Notes: generated by a model not told the origin, from the letters alone. A stretch of 64,000 nucleotides of DNA from Pelagibaculum spongiae (GCF_003097315.1 NZ_QDDL01000001.1:372001-436000); one strand, 5' to 3'. Counted from the first letter of the stretch, positions 34,598 through 45,537 are shown. Program-made: numbers and translations.

Positions 34598-35437
34598 TTA
34601 CTCCGCACTAGTTTGCGTCAGCGTCATATCAATTACTTTTAATGCATCGACTGTTGGTGCTACATCGTGCACTCGAAAAATTTGACCACCCTTCATTCGA
34701 GCAATCACTGCAGCCGACAAACTGCCAGCCAACCGATCTTCAACCGGGCGATTTAATAAATTACCGATCATGCTTTTACGAGAAATGCCGATTAATAACG
34801 GCAGTCGCAAAGACTGTAGTTTTTGCAAGTCACTTAATAGCCGATAATTATGCTCGAGTGTTTTGCCAAAACCAAAACCAGGGTCTAATAGCAATCGCTT
34901 TCGAGCAATACCTGCAGCGACACATGCGTCGACTCGCTGCTGTAAAAACTCTCTGACATCCATTGCGACGTCATTATATTGCGGACTTTGCTGCATAGTT
35001 CGTGGCTGCCCTTGCATATGCATCAAACAAACTGGCACACCCAACTCAGCCGCAGCTTCTAAAGCACCAGGCAACTGCAAAGCCGACACATCATTAATCA
35101 TATCTGCACCTGCTGCGATCGCCCTACGCATTACTTCTGGCTTACTGGTATCGATTGAAATTAAAATATTTGGAATCGAAGCAATCGCCTTAATCACTGG
35201 AATCACTCGCTGCAATTCATCTTCAACAGAAACAGCTTCAGCACCCGGTCGGGTAGACTCACCACCAATATCGATAATCTGCGCACCTTGCTCAAGCATG
35301 ACTTTCGCCTGATCGACTGCCGCTTCGAGATGATCAAAGCAGCCACCGTCAGAAAATGAATCCGGTGTGACGTTTAAAATCCCCATCACTATCGATTGAG
35401 ATAAATCCAGCGACCTACCGCCAATTTCCAGCAACAT
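34598..35437 (-). CDS. folP: Dihydropteroate synthase
   Basis: 279 residues. It condenses p-aminobenzoate with dihydropterin pyrophosphate in folate synthesis and is the sulfonamide target. A TIM barrel with '[15 protein letters not shown]' (about 20-34), '[13 protein letters not shown]' (about 57-69), '[28 protein letters not shown]', '[15 protein letters not shown]', '[11 protein letters not shown]' and '[16 protein letters not shown]'. It begins a unit after the ftsH terminator, though read-through from ftsH is possible. Confidence 0.99.
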   Translation of the reverse strand: MLLEIGGRSLDLSQSIVMGILNVTPDSFSDGGCFDHLEAAVDQAKVMLEQGAQIIDIGGESTRPGAEAVSVEDELQRVIPVIKAIASIPNILISIDTSKPEVMRRAIAAGADMINDVSALQLPGALEAAAELGVPVCLMHMQGQPRTMQQSPQYNDVAMDVREFLQQRVDACVAAGIARKRLLLDPGFGFGKTLEHNYRLLSDLQKLQSLRLPLLIGISRKSMIGNLLNRPVEDRLAGSLSAAVIARMKGGQIFRVHDVAPTVDALKVIDMTLTQTSAE

Positions 35438-35531
35438 GAAACTATTTCTCCATGAAAAAAATGATTATAAAAACATTGCAGCAAATCACATTGATAAAAA
35501 TTGAATAAATGTGATTTGCTATTAGCCAGCG

Positions 35532-35569
35532 ATAAAAAAAGCCGATCCTAAGATCGGCTTTTTTTATCA
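35532..35569 (-). terminator. ftsH terminator
   Basis: Stem AAAGCCGATC / GATCGGCTTT with a CTAA loop and seven A/T on either side. It follows the ftsH stop and separates it from folP. It is symmetrical, but no plus-strand gene ends here. Confidence 0.9.
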
Positions 35570-35582
35570 GTTTCGACTATCG

Positions 35583-37541
35583 CTACAGTTCGCCTGCAGG
35601 ACCGCCAATACCAGATTTACCATCATCGTCTGCCGCAGGCTTCTTTGGCTCAACTGCTGGCTCAACTACTTCAGCTGACGCCGACCCACCACCTGTAGAA
35701 GACCCTGATTTACTAGTTTCTGCAGGTGGGCGAGGCTCTTTACCTTCCATAATGTCTTTGATCTGATCAGCATCAATGGTTTCCCATTTCATCAGTGCGT
35801 CAGACATCGCATGTAATTTATCTTTATTTTCAGTCAATAAAGTCTCAGCGCGACGATAATTGCGATCAACGATATTGCGAATTTCTTCATCAATAATGTG
35901 CGCAGTTTCGTCACTGACTTCTTTCGTTTTGGTTACCTGACGACCAAGGAAAACTTCACCTTCTTCCTCACCGTAAGTTAATGGACCCAAACGAGCTGAC
36001 AAACCCCAGCGAGTAACCATATTACGAGCAATGCTGGTTGCACGCTCAATATCGTTCGACGCACCGGTTGTTACTTCGTCTTCACCAAAAATCAACTCTT
36101 CAGCAATTCGGCCACCGAACAAAGTCGACATCTGACTCTCGAGCTTTAGCTTGGAATGGCTGTATTGATCTTGCTTTGGCAAGAACATCGTGACACCCAG
36201 CGCACGACCGCGTGGAATAATCGTCACCTTGTAAACCGGATCATGATCAGGCACTAACCAGCCAATAATCGCGTGACCCGCCTCGTGATAAGCAGTTAGG
36301 CGCTTTTCCTTTTCAGTCATCGCCATCGACTTACGCTCGGCACCCATCATAATTTTGTCTTTAGCAGAATCAAATTCCGCCTGACCAACATGACGAAGAT
36401 TGTTTCTCGCAGCAACCAACGCAGCTTCGTTAACCAAGTTAGCCAGATCAGCACCCGAGAAACCAGGTGTTCCACGAGCCGTCACTGCAGCATTAACGTT
36501 ATCGGCCAAAGGGACTTTGCGCATATGCACTTTAAGAATCGCTTCACGACCTCGAACATCTGGCAAGCCAACCGTTACTTGGCGGTCAAAACGACCGGGG
36601 CGCAACAAAGCTGGATCCAATACATCGGGACGGTTAGTCGCAGCAATAACGATAACACCTTCATTACCTTCAAAGCCGTCCATTTCTACCAACAACTGGT
36701 TCAAGGTTTGCTCACGCTCATCGTGACCACCACCCATACCCGCGCCACGCTGACGACCGACCGCATCGATCTCATCAATAAAGATGATACAAGGCGACTG
36801 ACGCTTAGCTTGTTCAAACATGTCGCGCACACGAGATGCACCCACACCAACAAACATTTCGACAAAATCAGAACCGGAAATAGTAAAGAAAGGTACTTTT
36901 GCTTCACCAGCAATAGAGCGTGCTAGCAAAGTTTTACCTGTTCCTGGAGGGCCTGCCATAAGAACACCGCGAGGCATCTTGCCACCCAGCTTCTGGAATC
37001 TGGAAGGGTCTCTCAGGAAATCCACCAATTCGGCTACGTCTTCCTTGGCTTCTTCACAACCAGCAACATCGGCAAAAGTAACTTTCACTTGATCATCGCC
37101 AAGCAAACGCGCCTTACTCTTACCAAAAGACATAGCACCGCGGCCACCACCACCTTGCATTTGACGCATGAAGAAAATCCACACACCAATCAGCAATAGC
37201 ATTGGGAACCAAGAAATAAAGATTTGCGACAAGAAGCTTTGCTGCTCTGGAGGCTCACCTTCAATAGTGACTTTCTTTTCCAACAATTGATCTACGAGGC
37301 TTCTGTCGTACAAAGGAATAACCGTAAGGAAAGTTTCGCCATTACTCAGACGACCCTCAACTTCTCGACCATCACTACTGACACGGACAGACTCCACTTC
37401 ACCACGATCAATACTTTCAACAAACTGGGTATAATTCAACTCATACGAAGAGTCGGGCCGCTGATTAAAGCTGTTAAATACCGACAATAATACGACGGCT
37501 ATCACCAACCATAAAACCAGATTTTTCGCCATGTCATTCAA
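35583..37541 (-). CDS. ftsH: ATP-dependent zinc metalloprotease FtsH
   Basis: 652 residues from TTG 37541 (xNDMAKN…), whose AGAGGAT site is well spaced; the ATG at 37532 (MAKNLVLW) is the alternative. It is a membrane-bound AAA+ protease that degrades misfolded and regulatory proteins such as LpxC and sigma-32. TM1 5-25 and TM2 about 105-125 bracket a periplasmic domain. Walker A is '[12 protein letters not shown]', Walker B '[11 protein letters not shown]', the second-region-of-homology '[19 protein letters not shown]' and the zinc site '[13 protein letters not shown]'. The C-terminal tail is low-complexity (Ser/Gly/Pro/Lys). It follows rlmE by about 70 bp. Confidence 0.99.
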   Translation of the reverse strand: MNDMAKNLVLWLVIAVVLLSVFNSFNQRPDSSYELNYTQFVESIDRGEVESVRVSSDGREVEGRLSNGETFLTVIPLYDRSLVDQLLEKKVTIEGEPPEQQSFLSQIFISWFPMLLLIGVWIFFMRQMQGGGGRGAMSFGKSKARLLGDDQVKVTFADVAGCEEAKEDVAELVDFLRDPSRFQKLGGKMPRGVLMAGPPGTGKTLLARSIAGEAKVPFFTISGSDFVEMFVGVGASRVRDMFEQAKRQSPCIIFIDEIDAVGRQRGAGMGGGHDEREQTLNQLLVEMDGFEGNEGVIVIAATNRPDVLDPALLRPGRFDRQVTVGLPDVRGREAILKVHMRKVPLADNVNAAVTARGTPGFSGADLANLVNEAALVAARNNLRHVGQAEFDSAKDKIMMGAERKSMAMTEKEKRLTAYHEAGHAIIGWLVPDHDPVYKVTIIPRGRALGVTMFLPKQDQYSHSKLKLESQMSTLFGGRIAEELIFGEDEVTTGASNDIERATSIARNMVTRWGLSARLGPLTYGEEEGEVFLGRQVTKTKEVSDETAHIIDEEIRNIVDRNYRRAETLLTENKDKLHAMSDALMKWETIDADQIKDIMEGKEPRPPAETSKSGSSTGGGSASAEVVEPAVEPKKPAADDDGKSGIGGPAGEL

Positions 37542-37612
37542 AGCGGAATCCTCTTGTGTCCTTTCCTACGTCCTGATGCACATGACAAGTTTAATGCAGC
37601 AGAGTAATACAG

Positions 37613-38233
37613 CTAGCCCTTATACTGGCGAGCCAACAAATATATTTCACGAGATCTTGCGCGTGATGAATCAGGTTTACGGCTTTGAACTTTACCAAAG
37701 CACTCACGCACTTGGCGTAAATACTCATCGAACCCCTCACCCTGAAACACCTTAACCAATAGCGTACCGCCTGGGCGAAGTGTTTGCTTGGCAAATTCTA
37801 GCGCCAACTCACACAAGTAAATCGCCCTTGGCTGATCCACGGCTTTAGCACCACTATGATTGGGTGCCATGTCCGATAAGACAAGGTCAACCTGCCTGCC
37901 GTTCAGTGTATCTAACAATTGCTGATAAACCGACTCTTCCCTGAAATCACCCTGAATAAAATCGACACCCGGCACACTGTCCATCGGCAAAATATCCAAA
38001 GCTACAACACAACCACTTTCTCCGATCTGTTTCGCTGCATACTGCGACCAGCCTCCTGGAGCAGCACCCAAATCAACAATGGTATGGCCATGCTTCAACA
38101 ACTTATCTTTCTGATTCATTTCTTCAAGCTTGAAAACAGCGCGAGATCGGTAACCTTTTTGCTGCGCTAACTTGACGTAAGGATCATCAAAATGCTCTTG
38201 GAGCCAGTTTTTACTACTTTTCGAACGGGCCAT
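37613..38233 (-). CDS. rlmE: 23S rRNA 2'-O-methyltransferase
   Basis: 206 residues from ATG 38233 ([10 protein letters not shown]). It methylates U2552 in the A-loop of 23S rRNA with S-adenosylmethionine. The SAM motif is '[16 protein letters not shown]'. The K-D-K-E catalytic set is visible in '[12 protein letters not shown]', '[13 protein letters not shown]', '[14 protein letters not shown]' and '[13 protein letters not shown]'. It lies upstream of ftsH in the classic pair and is divergent from yhbY. Confidence 0.98.
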   Translation of the reverse strand: MARSKSSKNWLQEHFDDPYVKLAQQKGYRSRAVFKLEEMNQKDKLLKHGHTIVDLGAAPGGWSQYAAKQIGESGCVVALDILPMDSVPGVDFIQGDFREESVYQQLLDTLNGRQVDLVLSDMAPNHSGAKAVDQPRAIYLCELALEFAKQTLRPGGTLLVKVFQGEGFDEYLRQVRECFGKVQSRKPDSSRARSREIYLLARQYKG

Positions 38234-38350
38234 ACATAGGGTCTCTGGGGTCAATGGAAGGTATATGGAGACAAGAGAAAGTTTTTACAAGGGCTGAAAC
38301 AGAGTAGAATGGTGCTTTAGCCATTTCGGCATGACAGGCAATTCAAAATT

Positions 38351-38653
38351 ATGCATTTAGCTGCATCACAAAAGCGCTTCCTCAAGAGTCAGGCGCACTC
38401 ACTTAAGCCATTAATCATTATTGGCGACAAAGGATACACCAACGCTCTGGAAGCAGAACTTTTAAAAACACTGGACCAACACGAGCTGATTAAAGTTCGC
38501 GTCAATGCTGGTGACCGCGAGCAGCGAGCAGAAATTATCGAGCAAATGTGCAAATCGAGCGGCGCATCCTTGGTCGGCGCAATCGGTCATGTCGCAATCG
38601 TCTTTTTGCAACGCGCAAAAGATAGCAACATCGACTTGCCAAAAGCCAAATAA
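38351..38653 (+). CDS. yhbY: CRM-domain RNA-binding protein YhbY
   Basis: 100 residues, a single CRS1/YhbY (CRM) domain. 'MHLAASQKRFLKSQAHSLKPLIIIGDKGYTNALEAEL' contains the GxxG-like RNA-binding loop, followed by 'LLKTLDQHELIKVRV' and 'GAIGHVAIVFLQRAK'. It is associated with pre-50S ribosomes. Divergent from rlmE as in E. coli; 117 bp between the starts hold both promoters. Confidence 0.97.
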   Translation: MHLAASQKRFLKSQAHSLKPLIIIGDKGYTNALEAELLKTLDQHELIKVRVNAGDREQRAEIIEQMCKSSGASLVGAIGHVAIVFLQRAKDSNIDLPKAK

Positions 38654-38668
38654 GCTTATCGCATAAGA

Positions 38669-38692
38669 AAGGGCACTTTACGTGCCCTCTCT
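38669..38692 (+). terminator. Hairpin after yhbY
   Basis: GGGCAC-TTTAC-GTGCCC, 17 bp after the stop. The T-run after it is weak (CTCTCT), so termination may be partial. Confidence 0.55.
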
Positions 38693-38916
38693 GAATTTTC
38701 ACCTACCAAGTAAACCACCTCAAAAGATCAGACCAACTAGAAAACTATTACCGCACCTTTTCTTGCACCCAATATAGATAAAATTATCCATTACCTCTTT
38801 TGCTGATTGATCATTAGCTATTAATTTCTTATTGTTCGGCCTACTTACCTATTCATTGCCCGTGCAAATCGTTCTGGTGCTCTGAAAAACTACCGACTTG
38901 AGATAAGGAAACTCCA

Positions 38917-39588
38917 ATGAAACATTCAATTCGGACGATATCCCTAGCACTGGTTATCGCTATTGGCGTAGCAGGTTGCGCAACAACCAACCCTTATAGT
39001 GGCGAGCAAAAAACCAGCAACGCCACCAAAGGCGCCGGACTTGGCGCAGTCGCTGGCGCACTTTTAGGCGCAGCCATATCGAGCAAAAAAGATCGTAAGA
39101 AGGGCGCACTTCAAGGTGCTTTGTTAGGCGCAGGCATTGGCGGTGGTGTTGGCTATCGAATGGATGTTCAGGAAGCAGAGCTTCGCAAGCGTCTGGAAAA
39201 TACTGGTGTACGCGTTTCGCGTGATGGCGACTCAATTCGCTTAGTGATGCCAGGGCATATTACTTTTGCGGTAAATCGCTCAAACGTTCAATCTGATTTC
39301 TACCCAATCCTCAGTTCTGTTGCCGAAGTCTTAGTAGAGTTCAAAGAAACCTCAATTCAAGTTGAAGGCTATACCGACAGCTCAGGCAGTGACAGCCACA
39401 ACCAGCAGCTGAGTGAAAACCGAGCACAGAGTGTTGCTTCGTTCATGAACCAGCAAGGTATCGACCGCCGGCGCATGCACATTACCGGTTACGGCGAACG
39501 CTTCCCAATTGCCAGCAACAATAAAAAAACCGGTCGAATGCAAAACCGCAGAGTTGAAATCAAAGTTATTCCACCGCAAAAAAGTTAA
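38917..39588 (+). CDS. OmpA-family lipoprotein (YiaD-like)
   Basis: 223 residues. Lipoprotein signal with lipobox 'VAGC' (Cys about residue 21). A Gly-rich glycine-zipper region (about 40-80, 'GAGLGAVAGALLGAAISSKKDRKKGALQGALLGAGIGGGVGY') follows. The C-terminal OmpA domain (about 110-220) has peptidoglycan-binding residues in 'VEGYTDSSGSDSHNQQLSENRAQSV' and 'GYGERFPIASNNKKTGRMQNRRVEI'. It anchors the outer membrane to the cell wall and is of the YiaD/Pal-like type. It is monocistronic with a strong terminator. Confidence 0.92.
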   Translation: MKHSIRTISLALVIAIGVAGCATTNPYSGEQKTSNATKGAGLGAVAGALLGAAISSKKDRKKGALQGALLGAGIGGGVGYRMDVQEAELRKRLENTGVRVSRDGDSIRLVMPGHITFAVNRSNVQSDFYPILSSVAEVLVEFKETSIQVEGYTDSSGSDSHNQQLSENRAQSVASFMNQQGIDRRRMHITGYGERFPIASNNKKTGRMQNRRVEIKVIPPQKS

Positions 39589-39602
39589 TTAAAATTAGCC
39601 CA

Positions 39603-39644
39603 TAAAAAAAACGGCCAGTACTTTTCAGTATTGGCCGTTTTTTA
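39603..39644. terminator. Bidirectional intrinsic terminator
   Basis: Long stem ACGGCCAGTACT / AGTATTGGCCGT (one mismatch), TTTC loop, A-run before and T-run after. It lies between the converging OmpA-lipoprotein gene and deaD. Confidence 0.92.
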
Positions 39645-39654
39645 TAGATCAGAT

Positions 39655-41502
39655 TTAGCTGCGATCACGATTTTGTGGGCGACGACGTGGTGGACCACGA
39701 CGCTCTCCACGATTATCTCGATCACCACCAGTGCGACGCGCTGGGCGCGGCGCAACCAACCCAACATCACCTTCTTTGATGGTACCCATACCGAGTTTTT
39801 GCTGACAAACACGTGCTTTAGTCAGTTTTTCTAGAGTAGGCTCATCCAAGTTGGCAGGCAAATCGATGGTAGAAAAATCGGAATAGATTTCGATATGACC
39901 GATGTAGCTACTATCTACTTCACCTTCATTGGCAACTGCACCAACGATGTTGCCTGGCTTAACACCATGAGAATAACCTACGTCTAAACGATAGCGATTC
40001 ATCTCGACTTCAGGACGGCCCTTCAATGGACGCGCTTTTGGATCGAGAGCAACTGGCTTACCTGGTTCACTAGGCTCGCGCGGCTGACGTCGGTTACTAT
40101 CACGACCACCATCCCGGCTGTCTCGACGCTCACGACGTTCAGAATCATCACGACGCTGGAACGGTTTATCTTCAACAAACAGCGGCTGATCACCTTGCGC
40201 CATATAGGCCAGGGCAGCAGCAACTTTAACTGGATCAACTTCTGTCGCAGCTAAAGTCTCACCGATCAGTTGATCAAAAACTTCCAGATCCTGACTTGCA
40301 ATTACTTCAGAAATTCTCTGCTGGAAACGCTGCTTACGCGTCACGTTAATATCGTCAGCAGAAGGCATTTCCATACGTTCGATTGGCTGGCGCGTTGCCC
40401 GCTCAATTGCACGCAATAAATAACGTTCACGGTGCGCAACAAACAAGATTGCTTGACCGGAACGACCCGCACGACCAGTACGGCCAATACGATGGATGTA
40501 AGACTCAGTATCAGCAGGAATGTCATAGTTAATGACATGACTAATACGCTCAACATCTAGACCACGTGCCGCAACATCGGTTGCAACCAAGATATCCAAC
40601 TTCCCTGCTTTCAAACGCTCAACAGTTCGCTCACGCAATTTCTGCGCAATATCACCATTCAAGGCTTCGCAAGCATAACCACGGGCAGACAGCTTCTCAG
40701 CCAATTCTACCGTCATGGTTCGAGTTCGAACGAAAATAATGATGCCTTCGCATGCTTCGGTTTCCAAAACACGAGTCAAAGCATCCAATTTATGCAAACC
40801 ACCTACCTGCCAATAGCGCTGACGAACAGTGCTGGCAGTTGCAGTTTTTTGCTTAATACGGATTTCACGAGGCTTGGTCAGATACTTATCTGCCACTCGC
40901 TTGATTTCATGGGGCATGGTCGCTGAAAACAGTGCGATTTGACGCTGTTTTGGCGTTTGCTCAAGGATCCACTCGACATCGTCGATGAAACCCATGCGCA
41001 ACATTTCGTCAGCTTCGTCAAGTACCAAGGTTTTTAAACCGCTAAGGTCAAGACTGCCGCGACGGATGTGATCCATTACTCGCCCAGGCGTGCCGACAAC
41101 AACATGAACACCGCGACGTAAACTACGCAGCTGCTCAGTGTATCCAGCACCGCCATAAATAGGCAGCACGTGAAAGTCACGCATATATTTGGCGTAGCTC
41201 TGAAATGCCTCGGCCACCTGAATCGCTAACTCACGAGTCGGAGTAAGCACTAAAGCAGCAGGACCACTCTTACAATCAGTGATGGTTTCCAATAATGGCA
41301 ACGCAAAAGCCGCCGTCTTACCGGTACCGGTTTGGGCTTGACCTAGCAAATCCCCACCAGTTAATAAGGCAGGAATACTTTCTGCCTGGATAGGTGATGG
41401 CGTTTCATAGCCCAGCGCGGTCAGCGCTTTAAGAACTGGCTCAGAAAGACCAAGTTGGTCAAAAGTGCAGGTTTCAGCTTCTGCAGAAGAAGATTCAGAC
41501 AT
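39655..41502 (-). CDS. deaD: DEAD-box RNA helicase, DeaD/CsdA type
   Basis: 615 residues. It unwinds RNA duplexes in ribosome assembly and mRNA decay, especially in the cold. Q motif 'TFDQLGLSEPVLKALTALGYETPSPIQ', Walker A 'AQTGTGKT', 'PTRELA', DEAD box 'VLDEADEML', 'SAT', and 'HRIGRTGR'. After the helicase core comes a DbpA-type RNA-binding domain (about 490-560, 'RYRLDVGYSHGVKPGNIVGAVANEG'). A basic Arg/Gly-rich tail closes the protein. Its length and tail fit DeaD/CsdA rather than RhlB or SrmB. Confidence 0.95.
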   Translation of the reverse strand: MSESSSAEAETCTFDQLGLSEPVLKALTALGYETPSPIQAESIPALLTGGDLLGQAQTGTGKTAAFALPLLETITDCKSGPAALVLTPTRELAIQVAEAFQSYAKYMRDFHVLPIYGGAGYTEQLRSLRRGVHVVVGTPGRVMDHIRRGSLDLSGLKTLVLDEADEMLRMGFIDDVEWILEQTPKQRQIALFSATMPHEIKRVADKYLTKPREIRIKQKTATASTVRQRYWQVGGLHKLDALTRVLETEACEGIIIFVRTRTMTVELAEKLSARGYACEALNGDIAQKLRERTVERLKAGKLDILVATDVAARGLDVERISHVINYDIPADTESYIHRIGRTGRAGRSGQAILFVAHRERYLLRAIERATRQPIERMEMPSADDINVTRKQRFQQRISEVIASQDLEVFDQLIGETLAATEVDPVKVAAALAYMAQGDQPLFVEDKPFQRRDDSERRERRDSRDGGRDSNRRQPREPSEPGKPVALDPKARPLKGRPEVEMNRYRLDVGYSHGVKPGNIVGAVANEGEVDSSYIGHIEIYSDFSTIDLPANLDEPTLEKLTKARVCQQKLGMGTIKEGDVGLVAPRPARRTGGDRDNRGERRGPPRRRPQNRDRS

Positions 41503-41641
41503 TCAGGTACTACCAAATGAAGAGAAATGGACGACAAAGGGGGCAAGATTGTACAGTAAGAACAGACAAAAATCCTTAACAAAAAACAATTCGGAGATTA
41601 ATCTTTGGCGGCCCAATCTACAGGCCGCCGGGGGATTGAAC

Positions 41642-41845
41642 TTAACCAGATCTAAATGCAGCGCTATGCAGCAAAAGATCGATTTCTAACTCGATTGGCG
41701 ACAACCTTGCTTGCATGGCTTCAGTAGCACACGCTAACGCCTGTTCGAGGTTCTCTTCTCCGGTGGAAAAAGTTAGCGGAAAGTCAGGGACTGTCACACT
41801 AAAAGACTGGCCTTTATCATGATTGGGCAGGACGTGCATTTTCAT
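41642..41845 (-). CDS. Solitary HicB-like antitoxin protein
   Basis: 67 residues from ATG 41845 with a perfect AGGAGG 7 nt upstream. 'SFSVTVPDFPLTFSTGEENLEQALACATEAMQARL' is the HicB-like fold (partial RNase H-like), which in type II systems binds the HicA mRNA interferase. It is short and lacks an obvious C-terminal DNA-binding helix. I looked for the HicA partner ('GSH' and 'K-DLP-GT' motifs) in the 200 bp on either side and found none, so it is an orphan. It lies 140 bp upstream of deaD on the same strand. Confidence 0.65.
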   Translation of the reverse strand: MKMHVLPNHDKGQSFSVTVPDFPLTFSTGEENLEQALACATEAMQARLSPIELEIDLLLHSAAFRSG

Positions 41846-42039
41846 ATACGAGCCTCCTTTGGTTCGGCCAGAAAAACAAAGCAATACATCTTTTTTGACG
41901 CATCCCTTGCAGCCTAACGGAACACCATTGCATGACACAACCCCAAGTACGTTAGTTTTTGGTAAAAGACTTACCAAATCGGGAAATAGTCAGCATAAAC
42001 GGTGACTCACCTGAACTTTGGCAAGCCACCTACAAAAAA

Positions 42040-45000
42040 TTAATTAAGCCGACGCCAGCTTTGCCGCCCTTTTCTCAGCGAACCATCCTCAAATAGAACG
42101 CTGGTCGTACCATTAAGACCGTTATATATCACTTGGTTGCCCACCAAAGATGGCGCTAATAAAGCATCTAAGCGAATTGCAGTTGCGGTTTGAGGCCCAT
42201 CAGCCGTCACTAAGAAATCTTCCAGATTAACCTCTTGATCACGATTCAAATCATAATAAGGAAACAGGTAACGCTCGCCAGTTGCAGCCCTCAACCCATA
42301 CAACCAGGTTTCGACACCCGCGGCAGAGCAACGATCGATCGATGGCGTTAAAGTAGTAAACAGCAATAGCTCTCCACTAACTAGTGAATTAGAAATCTGC
42401 AACTCTCCCCGAGCTTCGCCACCATCAAGCAAGTCCATATACCAACCCAATTGATCACGAACGCCCTCTGACGTTTTCCAGCTAATTACTCCAATATTTG
42501 ACGTTCTTACATCACGCAGTTCAATTAACCCACTCCCTGCTGGCGCAGGCAAGCCAAAGCTAGCTTGAGAAATTTCATCACTCAAAGTTCTAGATTTTAG
42601 ACTCGATCTTGAAACAACTTGATTAGACGACGTTCTCGCCGCGACGGAAATTGCACCATCAGTTTGCCAGTCCCACAAACCGTAAAAAGATTGCACTTTA
42701 TTGGTGTTCGCCAAAGCATCACCCTGCTGCAAATATCGACCCGTACCAAAAAGCACCAAATGCCCTTCTGCTGCTGGATGGCGTATCACTTGTAAGCGAC
42801 TAGTGATTGGCTGAGGATTATTATCGCCATCCTTGGCAGAAAACATTGGCTCACCCGCCAAACCAACTTGCCAATCTACCGGCGCACTTACTGCAAAGGC
42901 TGGACTGTCACCGGCGTCAATTAAATCAAAGCGCCATACATTCCCAAGCAGATCGCCGGCATAAACGAAATCAACAACTAGATCCCCATCAACATCGACC
43001 ACTGAAGGTTGCGACAAACTATTCGGCGCAATAATGCTTCCTGTTTGTGTATCCAGCTTTTTAATTACAGAGCCATCTTCAATATCAATGAGTAATATTG
43101 ACGCATGACCAGAAGTAGAGACACTTGAGTCAGCCAACGAGTTGTTATAACCATTTGAAGAAATCACTGCCCATTTATCATTAGCTAATTTTGCAATTGA
43201 TGGCTGCTGGTAAACAAAGCCGAGGTCGGCATCGTCGGCATCACTAAATTCCCACAACAAATTAATATTACCGGGATCTGTAATATCCAGTGCATACAAC
43301 CCTTGCCCACCCTTCATTCCTGCAACCAACACCGTATGCCATGCACCATCAAAATAAACATCCTGAACAACTGGAGTGACATCTAACAATTGTTTATGGC
43401 TGTAATTTGCATCTGACAACCTAGGCAGGTACGAGAGAATTTTCGCAGGAATAAATGCATATTGTTCATCACCTGTCGCAGCATCAAACGCATGCAGCAT
43501 TCCATCATTTGCTGCTACATAGACACGTTCTTCTCGCAACGCCTGCTGACTTGCAAAAGCAGCATAACTATCACCAAGACCGACCAAATCTGGCTTGCCA
43601 ACAAAAACAGCCGAGCTTTCTACAATGTCGCCCAACAAGCTTGAACGCGTGCGGAAACCACCACCACTACCTTCCCCGCTCTGATCACCACGGACCCAAT
43701 TTAATCGCTGCTGGCCCAGCACATCAGTTAAAGAAAAAGCATTAGTATTAAATAATGCTCGCTCAGTCGAATTCAAGCTACCCCATTTAAAATCAACTAA
43801 AGATTCGGCACGGGAAAACTGAATTTTTCTTTCAGAAACATTTGCAGCAGCCAATTGTGCTTTAGCACTCCACAACAATTGATTATTAGAAGTTCTAAAT
43901 GCACGCACATCACCACTCCAATCTTCGCTATCAAAACTGGTGATATATGACCGAGTCAAACCTGAAGAAATTGCCGAATCAAAATTAGCTGCAGACGAAG
44001 AGTAATTTTTCCGAGTAATTCGCTCGACAATATTTCGAAACGCAATTTCTAAGTCCGTTGAATTTGATGTACTAAAGAATTCTCCACGGGAATTAATCGC
44101 CGCATGCCAAAGGTCATATGCTCGAACTTCATTCCAGCCCTCACCATTAATCTCATTAGAAAATGGCCACTGAGCAGCACCAGAAAGAAGTTGGCTGAAA
44201 CCACCAGAAAAAGTACTACCAATATAAGGCGGATTCACCAAAAAGTTTTGCAACCCAAAACCTACAAAATAATTAACCATGTGCTGCCATGTCGCCGGAT
44301 CATTTTGAGGCAACCAATACTCAGCAGAACTATCTGACACACTCTGATTAATACTTGGCACAACATCATTGGCGATAGCTGCGGCTAAGTCGGAAGACCA
44401 ATACTGGAAAGCTATATCTGCTAAAGTATCATCTCCATCTTGCCCCCCTCCGTTAGATGGAAACTGAACCTGCTGGTCTTGATACGGAGCACGTGGTACG
44501 TAAGAACGACCATCAGGAAGGGTTGCACTTCTACTGTCAAGGTTCTGAATAGAATTTCTACTGCCAGTCCACAAGCCATCTGTTAACGCAACATGGTAAT
44601 TTCGGCGACAACTATAAATAGGCTGCTCAGTCTCAGATGGAGAAAATGCATAAGGACTATTTACGCCACTTTGTATTTTTAAATACTCACCAACCCTAGC
44701 AGTAGCTGAACGAAGCGGCGTCCCATCATAACTCGATGTCAGATTACCCAACCAATTAAATAATTCGGCTCTATGCTCACCAGAAAAATTACGGAGACGA
44801 TTCTCAACCAACTCGTATTCTTGCGAATCTCGACAATCACCGAAAGCAAATCCACCACAGTTATAAGACTGAAAAGCCACACGAACCGATTCTGGCAAAG
44901 CATGAAATGCTCGATTAGCTGCAGTTTGCGCCGTCAACAAACGCGTTCGATAAAAAGAAAACCAGCTAGCAAAATTCTGCTCTTGTGCAGCAGAAACTTC

Positions 45001-45537
45001 TTGCTTTACATAACACCCATCATCCAACAGATCACCTGTACAAGCAGGCAGCGTAGGCGTCCAAGTATAAAAAAAAGCACGACCCGCTTCAAAAGGCCCG
45101 TCTTGCCCCATATGACGAACCTTTTGATGTTGATTACCGGTACTGTCATATCTCGTCGTGGGCAAATAATCACTCCCTAGGTTAGTTGTCCCTTTATCTG
45201 TACGAAAACCATTAAAAAAGGCAGACGAAAAACTAGTCACATAGGGCTGACCATTAGCCTGTATAGGAGCGCTATATCCAACACTAGGATTAAAATAAAG
45301 TGGGTTCTGATCTGAAGCTAGATAAATTCTTTTACGATAATTTGAACTCGACAACACAAATTCATCATAACCGCGCCTCATACTATTTGAGTCGTCAATG
45401 GTTAAAATAATATTTGGTTCAACTCCTTGTTGAATAAACAAAGGAATTTCACTCAAATTATTCGCCGGCAAAGCATTTGAACTAAAAACCATAGCTGCAA
45501 TACTTATTATTAATTTATGTCTCATCCAAGATTCCAT
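42040..45537 (-). CDS. pilY1: Type IV pilus tip-associated protein PilY1
   Basis: About 1165 residues. The ATG at 45537 is used (MESWMRHKL); ATG 45525 is equally possible. Signal peptide 'HKLIISIAAMVFSSNALPA'. The N-terminal half carries a von Willebrand A-like domain beginning 'PNIILTIDDSNSM' (DxSxS metal site). The C-terminal half is the PilY1 beta-propeller ('VYVAANDGMLHAFDAATGDEQYAFIP', 'VAGMKGGQGLYALDITDPGN', 'VYAGDLLGNVWRFDL'). An EF-hand-like calcium loop 'DLNRDQEVNLEDF' lies near the end. It functions in pilus biogenesis, adhesion and surface sensing. A decayed second copy lies just upstream. Confidence 0.93.
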   Translation of the reverse strand: MESWMRHKLIISIAAMVFSSNALPANNLSEIPLFIQQGVEPNIILTIDDSNSMRRGYDEFVLSSSNYRKRIYLASDQNPLYFNPSVGYSAPIQANGQPYVTSFSSAFFNGFRTDKGTTNLGSDYLPTTRYDSTGNQHQKVRHMGQDGPFEAGRAFFYTWTPTLPACTGDLLDDGCYVKQEVSAAQEQNFASWFSFYRTRLLTAQTAANRAFHALPESVRVAFQSYNCGGFAFGDCRDSQEYELVENRLRNFSGEHRAELFNWLGNLTSSYDGTPLRSATARVGEYLKIQSGVNSPYAFSPSETEQPIYSCRRNYHVALTDGLWTGSRNSIQNLDSRSATLPDGRSYVPRAPYQDQQVQFPSNGGGQDGDDTLADIAFQYWSSDLAAAIANDVVPSINQSVSDSSAEYWLPQNDPATWQHMVNYFVGFGLQNFLVNPPYIGSTFSGGFSQLLSGAAQWPFSNEINGEGWNEVRAYDLWHAAINSRGEFFSTSNSTDLEIAFRNIVERITRKNYSSSAANFDSAISSGLTRSYITSFDSEDWSGDVRAFRTSNNQLLWSAKAQLAAANVSERKIQFSRAESLVDFKWGSLNSTERALFNTNAFSLTDVLGQQRLNWVRGDQSGEGSGGGFRTRSSLLGDIVESSAVFVGKPDLVGLGDSYAAFASQQALREERVYVAANDGMLHAFDAATGDEQYAFIPAKILSYLPRLSDANYSHKQLLDVTPVVQDVYFDGAWHTVLVAGMKGGQGLYALDITDPGNINLLWEFSDADDADLGFVYQQPSIAKLANDKWAVISSNGYNNSLADSSVSTSGHASILLIDIEDGSVIKKLDTQTGSIIAPNSLSQPSVVDVDGDLVVDFVYAGDLLGNVWRFDLIDAGDSPAFAVSAPVDWQVGLAGEPMFSAKDGDNNPQPITSRLQVIRHPAAEGHLVLFGTGRYLQQGDALANTNKVQSFYGLWDWQTDGAISVAARTSSNQVVSRSSLKSRTLSDEISQASFGLPAPAGSGLIELRDVRTSNIGVISWKTSEGVRDQLGWYMDLLDGGEARGELQISNSLVSGELLLFTTLTPSIDRCSAAGVETWLYGLRAATGERYLFPYYDLNRDQEVNLEDFLVTADGPQTATAIRLDALLAPSLVGNQVIYNGLNGTTSVLFEDGSLRKGRQSWRRLN

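Noticed and set aside
41846-41977. Possible hicA upstream of the HicB-like gene
   Set aside because: No GSH-H or K-DLP-GT motifs in any frame; the extension is out of character.
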